Shown here in pieces: positions 59,220 to 64,000 of a DNA stretch of 64,000 bases (the stretch's first letter is position 1; each line of letters begins with the position of its first letter). Where the stretch lies: assembly GCA_029262375.1 (NCBI GenBank), contig JAJCZM010000027.1, forward strand, positions 1 through 64,000, in the 5' to 3' direction. Both the position numbers and the translations under genes were made by a program. The stretch is from Deltaproteobacteria bacterium. GTDB lineage: Bacteria > Desulfobacterota > Binatia > UBA1149 > SPBQ01. The notes beneath the pieces were generated by a model. That model saw only the letters and a program-made list of their open reading frames with translations. It made no database searches and was not told where the DNA came from.

Positions 59220-60442
59220 GCGCGGTGTTCGCCTACGCCTGGCGCAACCTGGCGCGCAATCGCCGACGGACGGCGATTGCCATGTCGGCGGTCGCGCTGA
59301 GCACGGCCATGATCGTTTTGGCCGTCGCGTTGATCGACGGCATGATCGGCGGCGCAGTCGGCAACGCGACCAATCTGGTGGTCGGAGAAGTCCAGATTCA
59401 CGCGGTCGATTACGTAGAAGAACGATCCTTCTACGACGCGCTCGATGATCCGGCACATGTCTTGGCCGGGGCGCGTGAACGTGGTGTCGCCGCGTCGGCA
59501 CGCAGCTATGGTTACGGGCTCGTCGCGCGCGAGGTGAAGTCGGCCGGCGCGTTGTTTTGGGGCGTCGTGCCGAGTGACGAGATCGCGGCGTTCGATCTCG
59601 CCCATCACGTCGCAGACGGCAGTGGGCGTTTCCTCGACTCCAAGCCCGAACGCAAGCTGGTACTGGGACGAAAGCTCGCGCGCACGCTTGGCGCCGAGGT
59701 CGGATCTGAGATCGTCGTCGTCGTACAGGCTGCCGATGGCTCGCTCGGCAACGAGCTCTTCTCGGTCGCCGGAGTGCTCAAGGCGGTCGGTGACAGCGTT
59801 GATCGATCGGCCGCGATCATGCACGCGGATGACTTTAGAGAACTCTTCGTGAGTGACGGCCGTGTCCATGAGGTCGCGTTCAACACCCGCGGTGCGATCG
59901 ATCTCGCGGAACTCGAGCGCTTCGCCTCGACGCTGGCACCCGACGCCGACGTACGTTCGTGGAGAACGATCCTCCCGATGCTCTCCGACATGCTTTCGCT
60001 GGCCGACGGTGCGATGTGGGTCCTGGGCGCCGTGTTCTTTACCGCAGCCGGTCTGGGGGTCATGAACACGATGCTCATGGCGACCTACGAGCGCATGCGC
60101 GAGTTCGGTGTCTTGAAGGCATTGGGCGCTACGCCATGGCGTATCGTGCGCGACGTCGCCACCGAGGCACTACTACTGTCCGTCGCCGGCACGGTAGTCG
60201 GCCTGATTGTCGGCCTGCTCGGCGCGCACATCCTGCAGATCTACGGAATCGATACCTCAACCTTCGCGGGCGAGACTTCGTTCGCCGGCGTAGCGTTCGA
60301 TCCGATCTGGCGTGCGACGCCCAATTACTATGCGGCCGCACGTGCGGCCGCCGTCATGTGCGCCGTGGCGGTGATCACGTCTTTGTATCCCGCAATTCTC
60401 GCTGCGCGCCTGCGCCCAATCGAGGCCATGCGTCGTGTGTGA
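59216..60442 (+). CDS. ABC transporter permease (MacB/LolCE-type) 1
   Basis: The 408-residue permease has one N-terminal membrane helix, a periplasmic MacB-like domain of about 230 residues and three C-terminal helices containing 'MNTMLMATYERMREFGVLKALGATPWRIVRDVATEALLLS', the FtsX/MacB-family coupling region that contacts the ATPase. It acts with the second permease and the ATPase as a type VII ABC (mechanotransmission) system, like LolCDE. It is translationally coupled to the LolA-like gene. Confidence 0.92.
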   Translation: MSAVFAYAWRNLARNRRRTAIAMSAVALSTAMIVLAVALIDGMIGGAVGNATNLVVGEVQIHAVDYVEERSFYDALDDPAHVLAGARERGVAASARSYGYGLVAREVKSAGALFWGVVPSDEIAAFDLAHHVADGSGRFLDSKPERKLVLGRKLARTLGAEVGSEIVVVVQAADGSLGNELFSVAGVLKAVGDSVDRSAAIMHADDFRELFVSDGRVHEVAFNTRGAIDLAELERFASTLAPDADVRSWRTILPMLSDMLSLADGAMWVLGAVFFTAAGLGVMNTMLMATYERMREFGVLKALGATPWRIVRDVATEALLLSVAGTVVGLIVGLLGAHILQIYGIDTSTFAGETSFAGVAFDPIWRATPNYYAAARAAAVMCAVAVITSLYPAILAARLRPIEAMRRV

Positions 60443-60448
60443 ACCGAA

Positions 60449-61693
60449 ATGATGGCACGCGTAGTAAGCGTTGCGGTGCTGGCGTGGCGCAGCATCTGGC
60501 GGCATCGACGCCGCACCATCATCACGATCGCTTCGATCGCGTTCGGCGTGACCATCGTCGTCTTCGCTGTAACGATGAATGAGGGCGTCTATTCGCAGCT
60601 CATCGACGACGCCGTCCGTATGCAGTCGGGGCACGTGACGATCGAGCATGCGGATTACCGCGATGCGCCGGCGATCGACCTGGCCGTCGACGGCGTTCAC
60701 GAATTGCGCGCGACCATAGAAGCGTTGCCCGGTGTCGAGGCGACCAAATTGCTTGTGCTCGGGCAAGGGATCGCCAGGTCGGGCAGCGGGGCGGTCGGCG
60801 TGGCCGTCATGGGTGTCGAGCCCGAGGTCGAAGCAAGAACTTCGCCACTGGCGCGCAACATTGTCGCGGGTGCGTACCTCACCGCCGACGACGGCGCCCG
60901 CGTCGTCGTCGGTCGCGGCCTGGCCGATCGTTTGCGTCTCGATGAAGGCAAGAAGCTGGTGGTCGCAACCAACGACGCGCGTGGCGATCTTGTCGAATCG
61001 CTATACCGGGTCAGCGGTATCTTCGAGACGGGTGCGGACGAGATCGACGGCTACGTCATCCAGGCGCCGCTCGGGCCCGTGCGTGAACTCTACGGGCTCC
61101 GTGGCGACCAGGCGACGCAACTCGGCGTGTTGCTCGACGATCCCGACGAACAGCGCGCGCTGCTCGACGCCGTCTCCGACGCGATTGCCGGTACGAGCGC
61201 CGTTGCTCGTGGTTGGCAGCAGGTGTTGCCTGAACTCAGCGCAATGATTCGGCTCGACCGAGTTTCCGATTGGACGTTCGAGGGCATGCTGATCGTGCTC
61301 GTGCTGTTCACGATCCTCAACACGTTGTTGATGTCGGTCATCGAACGCGAGCGCGAACTATCGGTGCTGCTCGCCATCGGCACACCACCGCTGCAGCTGC
61401 GCATGCAGGTGTTGACCGAGGCTGTCTATATTGGCTTGATCGGTAGCGTCGTCGGGATGGCGCTCGGGACGGCGGTGGCCACATGGTTCGCGGTCAACGG
61501 GCTGGATCTACGAGGACTCTACGACGAAGAAATGACGATCTCCGGGTTGGCAGTATCGATGGTGCTGCGTCCGAGAGTCACGCCTGAGATCGTGATGACG
61601 ATCGGGATGATCGTCTTCGCCGCCACAACCATGCTCGGTGCGCTGGTCATGCGCCGCGCTTCTCGAATCGAGATAGCGGACGTCTTACGCTGA
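60449..61693 (+). CDS. ABC transporter permease (MacB/LolCE-type) 2
   Basis: The 414-residue paralogue of the previous gene has the same arrangement: helix 1, a periplasmic domain, and three C-terminal helices with 'LNTLLMSVIERERELSVLLAIGTPPLQLRMQVLTEAVYIGLI'. Two different permeases imply a heterodimer, as in LolC-LolE. The start is 7 bp after the previous stop (ATG 60449 or 60452). Confidence 0.92.
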   Translation: MMARVVSVAVLAWRSIWRHRRRTIITIASIAFGVTIVVFAVTMNEGVYSQLIDDAVRMQSGHVTIEHADYRDAPAIDLAVDGVHELRATIEALPGVEATKLLVLGQGIARSGSGAVGVAVMGVEPEVEARTSPLARNIVAGAYLTADDGARVVVGRGLADRLRLDEGKKLVVATNDARGDLVESLYRVSGIFETGADEIDGYVIQAPLGPVRELYGLRGDQATQLGVLLDDPDEQRALLDAVSDAIAGTSAVARGWQQVLPELSAMIRLDRVSDWTFEGMLIVLVLFTILNTLLMSVIERERELSVLLAIGTPPLQLRMQVLTEAVYIGLIGSVVGMALGTAVATWFAVNGLDLRGLYDEEMTISGLAVSMVLRPRVTPEIVMTIGMIVFAATTMLGALVMRRASRIEIADVLR

Positions 61694-61701
61694 GGTAGGC
61701 A

Positions 61702-62409
61702 ATGGCGGCAATCGTCGATATCAAAGGAGTGACGAAGGTCTACGGCAGAGGAGACGTCGCCGTACATGCGCTGCGCGGCGTCGATCTGACTATAGGCGAC
61801 GGTGAATTCGCGGCGATGGCCGGGCCGTCTGGGTCGGGCAAAAGCACGTTACTCAACATCATCGGTGCACTGGATACGGCGACGTCGGGGTCGGTGGTCG
61901 TCGATGGCGAGGACCTCGGCGGCATGGGCGCGGCCGTGCTGTCGAAGCTGAGGCGCGAGCGTATCGGCTTCGTGTTTCAGAATTTCAATCTCGTTCCGGT
62001 GCTCACCGCGTTGGAAAACGCCGAATACGTCTTGCTGCTTCAAGGCGTAGCGAAGTCTGAGCGTCGCGATCGCGTTCGCGCACTCCTCACCGAGGTCGGT
62101 CTGGGCGGCATGGAAGATCGTTACCCCCGAGAGCTTTCCGGCGGGCAGCAGCAACGGGTCGCCATTGCGCGCTCGATCGTTGCCGAACCTGCTTTGGTGC
62201 TGGCCGACGAGCCGACCGCCAACGTAGATTCGGCCACGGGCGACTCGCTCATCGATTTGATGCGTGGTCTGCGCGACGAGAAGGGCGTGACGTTTCTCTT
62301 CTCGACCCACGACGCCAAAGTCATGGAGCGCTCAGATCGTCTGTTGCTGCTCACGGATGGTCTGATTACCGCCGACGGAGTGCCGAGCGATGTTCTCCAG
62401 CGCGGGTGA
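61702..62409 (+). CDS. ABC transporter ATP-binding protein (LolD/MacB type)
   Basis: This 235-residue ATPase has a complete set of motifs: Walker A 'GPSGSGKSTLLNIIGALD', Q-loop 'GFVFQNFNLVP', signature 'ELSGGQQQRVAIARSIV', Walker B 'ALVLADEPTANVDS' and H-loop 'FLFSTHDAKV'. It powers the two permeases. The stop lies 20 bp beyond the start of the barrel gene, so the five genes form one operon. Confidence 0.94.
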   Translation: MAAIVDIKGVTKVYGRGDVAVHALRGVDLTIGDGEFAAMAGPSGSGKSTLLNIIGALDTATSGSVVVDGEDLGGMGAAVLSKLRRERIGFVFQNFNLVPVLTALENAEYVLLLQGVAKSERRDRVRALLTEVGLGGMEDRYPRELSGGQQQRVAIARSIVAEPALVLADEPTANVDSATGDSLIDLMRGLRDEKGVTFLFSTHDAKVMERSDRLLLLTDGLITADGVPSDVLQRG

Positions 62410-63733
62410 TTTGATTTCGCGAGCCTGCGTACTCCGGCTGCTCGGGGCACGGGTACTCGCTGCGTTCCTGCTCTGTGCGTGCGTGTTGGGGATCGGTCCG
62501 TTCGCAGATTCCGCATGGGCGGGTGACCTTGGGGGGAGTGTACGCGCGATCGTCGCAGTCCTGGATGACTCCGAGTCGGAGTTCTTGTCGCAGGGGATTC
62601 TGCGCGTAACCGCCGTCGATAGGCCGAAGCCCTGGCTGCGCTATCAAGTGCACGGCGTACAGACGCTCACCTACACGACCGCTGACGACGGCACGTCCAC
62701 AGGCTCGCCTTTCTCTTCGAGCGGGGTGCGCTATCGCGCGTTCGATCTCAACTGGGACTGGCTGACCGATTCGCGCACGAGCGCCACGCTCGCGCTTGAT
62801 CGCGCCGCTGCGACGATTCGTATGCCACGCGCCGATCTCACCATCGGTAGGCAGGCGATCAGCTTCGGCAAGACCTATTTCTGGAACATCCTCGATGTCT
62901 TTCTGCCCTTCGATCCCGAGCAGTTCGATCGCGACTACAAGCCCGGCGTCGATGCCGTTCGGCTCGATGTGTCGCTCGGTATTGCCTCGGGGTTCAACTT
63001 CGTGGCGGTGGCGGGACCGACGGTGGAAGCCGCAGGTTCTGCGCCTCGCGATAAAGGATTTACCGATGCGTCGTGGTTCGGCTCAGCCGTGCTGGCGCGC
63101 GCCTTTACCAACTATCGAGGCTGGGACCTTGCCGTACAAGGCGGCAAGGTGTTCGGCGGTTACCATCTCGGCGTGGGCGTGGTCGGTGAGCTCGGGCCGC
63201 TGGAAAGCAGACTCGAGTTCGTACGACACTTTGCCGACGATAGCCCGCCACTGGTGGCTCCTGTCGTATCCGACACCGGCGATGTCGTGCAGCTCTTCGA
63301 TGGTGACTTGATCGAAGATTCCACCAGTATGGTTGTCGGCACCGGTCACCGCTTCGAGAACAGCTTTACGATAGAGGCCGAATACTTCCACAACGGCGCA
63401 GGCGACTCCGATGCCACGTTGGCTACCGTCCTGCGCTCGAGCGCGGGCGGTTTGCTCAATCTCACCGAGAATCTCGCCGGTGTGTCGTTCTCGTACGAAC
63501 TGACTCCGCTCGTTCTCGCGACGCTCGGTTCGATCGTCGCTCTAGATGACGGATCGTTTCAGTTGCTGCCGACCGTCAACTGGTCGGCCGGCGACGAACT
63601 CGAGTTGTTGGCCGGTGCCGTCATCAATAGTGGCAACGGCGGCGTAAGCGGCGTTACGCCGCAGTCTTCGATCGGGTCGGAGTTCGGTGTCGTGCCCAGT
63701 CTGTTCTTCACCGAACTGAAGTACTACTTCTGA
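62390..63733 (+). CDS. Outer-membrane beta-barrel protein, last gene of the Lol-type operon
   Basis: A long signal peptide (about 44 residues, ending DSAWA-GDLGG) is followed by a barrel of about sixteen amphipathic strands ('RYQVHGVQTLTYTT', 'FDLNWDWLTDSRTSATLALD', 'TIGRQAISFGKTYFWNILDVFLPFDPEQFDRDYKPGVDAVR' in parts) and a C-terminal 'FFTELKYYF' with terminal aromatic. It overlaps the ATPase gene by 20 bp. A barrel behind a LolA-like protein and a LolCDE-like transporter suggests the system exports or inserts a lipid or small lipoprotein in the outer membrane. Confidence 0.82.
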   Translation: MFSSAGDLISRACVLRLLGARVLAAFLLCACVLGIGPFADSAWAGDLGGSVRAIVAVLDDSESEFLSQGILRVTAVDRPKPWLRYQVHGVQTLTYTTADDGTSTGSPFSSSGVRYRAFDLNWDWLTDSRTSATLALDRAAATIRMPRADLTIGRQAISFGKTYFWNILDVFLPFDPEQFDRDYKPGVDAVRLDVSLGIASGFNFVAVAGPTVEAAGSAPRDKGFTDASWFGSAVLARAFTNYRGWDLAVQGGKVFGGYHLGVGVVGELGPLESRLEFVRHFADDSPPLVAPVVSDTGDVVQLFDGDLIEDSTSMVVGTGHRFENSFTIEAEYFHNGAGDSDATLATVLRSSAGGLLNLTENLAGVSFSYELTPLVLATLGSIVALDDGSFQLLPTVNWSAGDELELLAGAVINSGNGGVSGVTPQSSIGSEFGVVPSLFFTELKYYF

Positions 63734-63916
63734 CTCGGGCACCGGGCCGGTTTCGCTTCGCTCGGACTTCTCAACTCTGAGAATGCCCGGCGTTGGGTTT
63801 CCGACGTGCGGGAATTCCCAACTTGCGCGTGACCATGCGACGCGGCTCGCGAGACGCGGTACGCGCGCTGTGAGGTCGGCGCCGAGTCTGGCACGGATAC
63901 TGCTGTGACTTCCCTT
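63734..63916. other. Intergenic stretch before the PEP-synthase-like gene
   Basis: No gene, hairpin or promoter of convincing quality is seen here. A minus-strand frame across it has no coding character and conflicts with the downstream start. Confidence 0.4.
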
Positions 63917-64000
63917 ATGTCGAACGCATCCAGCAGCGAGCCGTACGTTCTCCCATTCTCTGCGATTACGCTCGACTCCCTGCCGCAGGTGGGAGGCAAG
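63917..64000 (+). CDS. PEP synthase/pyruvate phosphate dikinase-type protein, 5' end only
   Basis: From ATG 63917 to the right edge 28 codons are open. They read '...YVLPFSAITLDSLPQVGGK', the N-terminal signature of PEP-utilising enzymes (family members read '..F.EI...D...VGGKNASLGEM'), with the ATP-grasp Lys at the end. The rest of the gene is outside the window, so the specific enzyme (phosphoenolpyruvate synthase, PPDK or a two-domain kinase-like protein) is open. Confidence 0.72.
   Translation, partial: MSNASSSEPYVLPFSAITLDSLPQVGGK

Noticed and set aside
63724..63999. Minus-strand frame at the right edge
   Set aside because: It opposes the clear PEP-utilising-enzyme N-terminus on the plus strand and has no recognisable motif.
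1..64000. tRNA, rRNA and prophage structural genes
   Set aside because: I looked in the larger gaps and saw no tRNA arms, rRNA segments or phage capsid, tail or integrase genes. Short ncRNAs cannot be excluded without a covariance search.

Overview
The window is a stretch of GC-rich bacterial chromosome from a Gram-negative, deltaproteobacteria-like lineage. Secreted cysteine-rich proteins with CGDG..xxGExCDDGN repeats, dockerin-like SDALxxLQAAVG calcium motifs, a recurring C-terminal beta-domain and a DUF222-like protein together resemble genomes of Candidatus Binatia (Binatota / Desulfobacterota_B). That taxonomic guess is inference. The cell makes an outer membrane (lnt, Lol-type ABC system, beta-barrels).

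Left edge (1-5400): a DUF222-like gene runs off the left end. Seventeen bases upstream of its start codon sits a complete IS1595-family element (1773-4427). It has 30-bp inverted ends (24/30 identical), a perfect 8-bp target duplication (acataata), an ISXO2-type transposase, and a passenger load of a DUF3800 gene plus three tiny genes. A decayed ABC-ATPase/TPR fragment follows.

5400-19000: small secreted proteins, an amidase, a 1,005-residue cysteine-rich surface protein, and a peroxiredoxin-glutaredoxin gene whose peroxidatic codon is in-frame TGA followed by a SECIS-like hairpin, so very probably a selenoprotein. Then come a GNAT/peptidase-C39 fusion with its RimK-like ATP-grasp partner, and a tight DUF432-MscS-DUF21 operon.

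19000-34500: a half-size UPF0016 transporter, an outer-membrane barrel with a metal-type Asp/His loop, and a cluster of secreted beta-helix or autotransporter-like proteins next to a sigma54 activator and its membrane histidine kinase. Two of the secreted loci have sigma54 -24/-12 promoters, and both share upstream copies of a GGGSGATTTSCCCC-like palindrome, which suggests a local regulon controlled by the neighbouring NtrC-type regulator.

34500-53800: lnt, a GST-family protein, a cupin-cyclase fusion, another large cysteine-rich secreted protein, a methyltransferase divergent from a carotene-hydroxylase-like desaturase, an O-acyltransferase operon (SGNH, AlgI-type MBOAT, hexapeptide transferase), speA, a COG2509-type flavoprotein, a PhyH dioxygenase, and small membrane or lipoprotein genes.

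53800-64000: a retinol-saturase/carotenoid-isomerase-like flavoprotein, an ICMT-type methyltransferase, a TetR regulator divergent from an alpha/beta hydrolase with two operator palindromes between them, and a five-gene LolA-like/ABC/outer-membrane operon. The first 28 codons of a PEP synthase/PPDK-type gene lie at the right edge.
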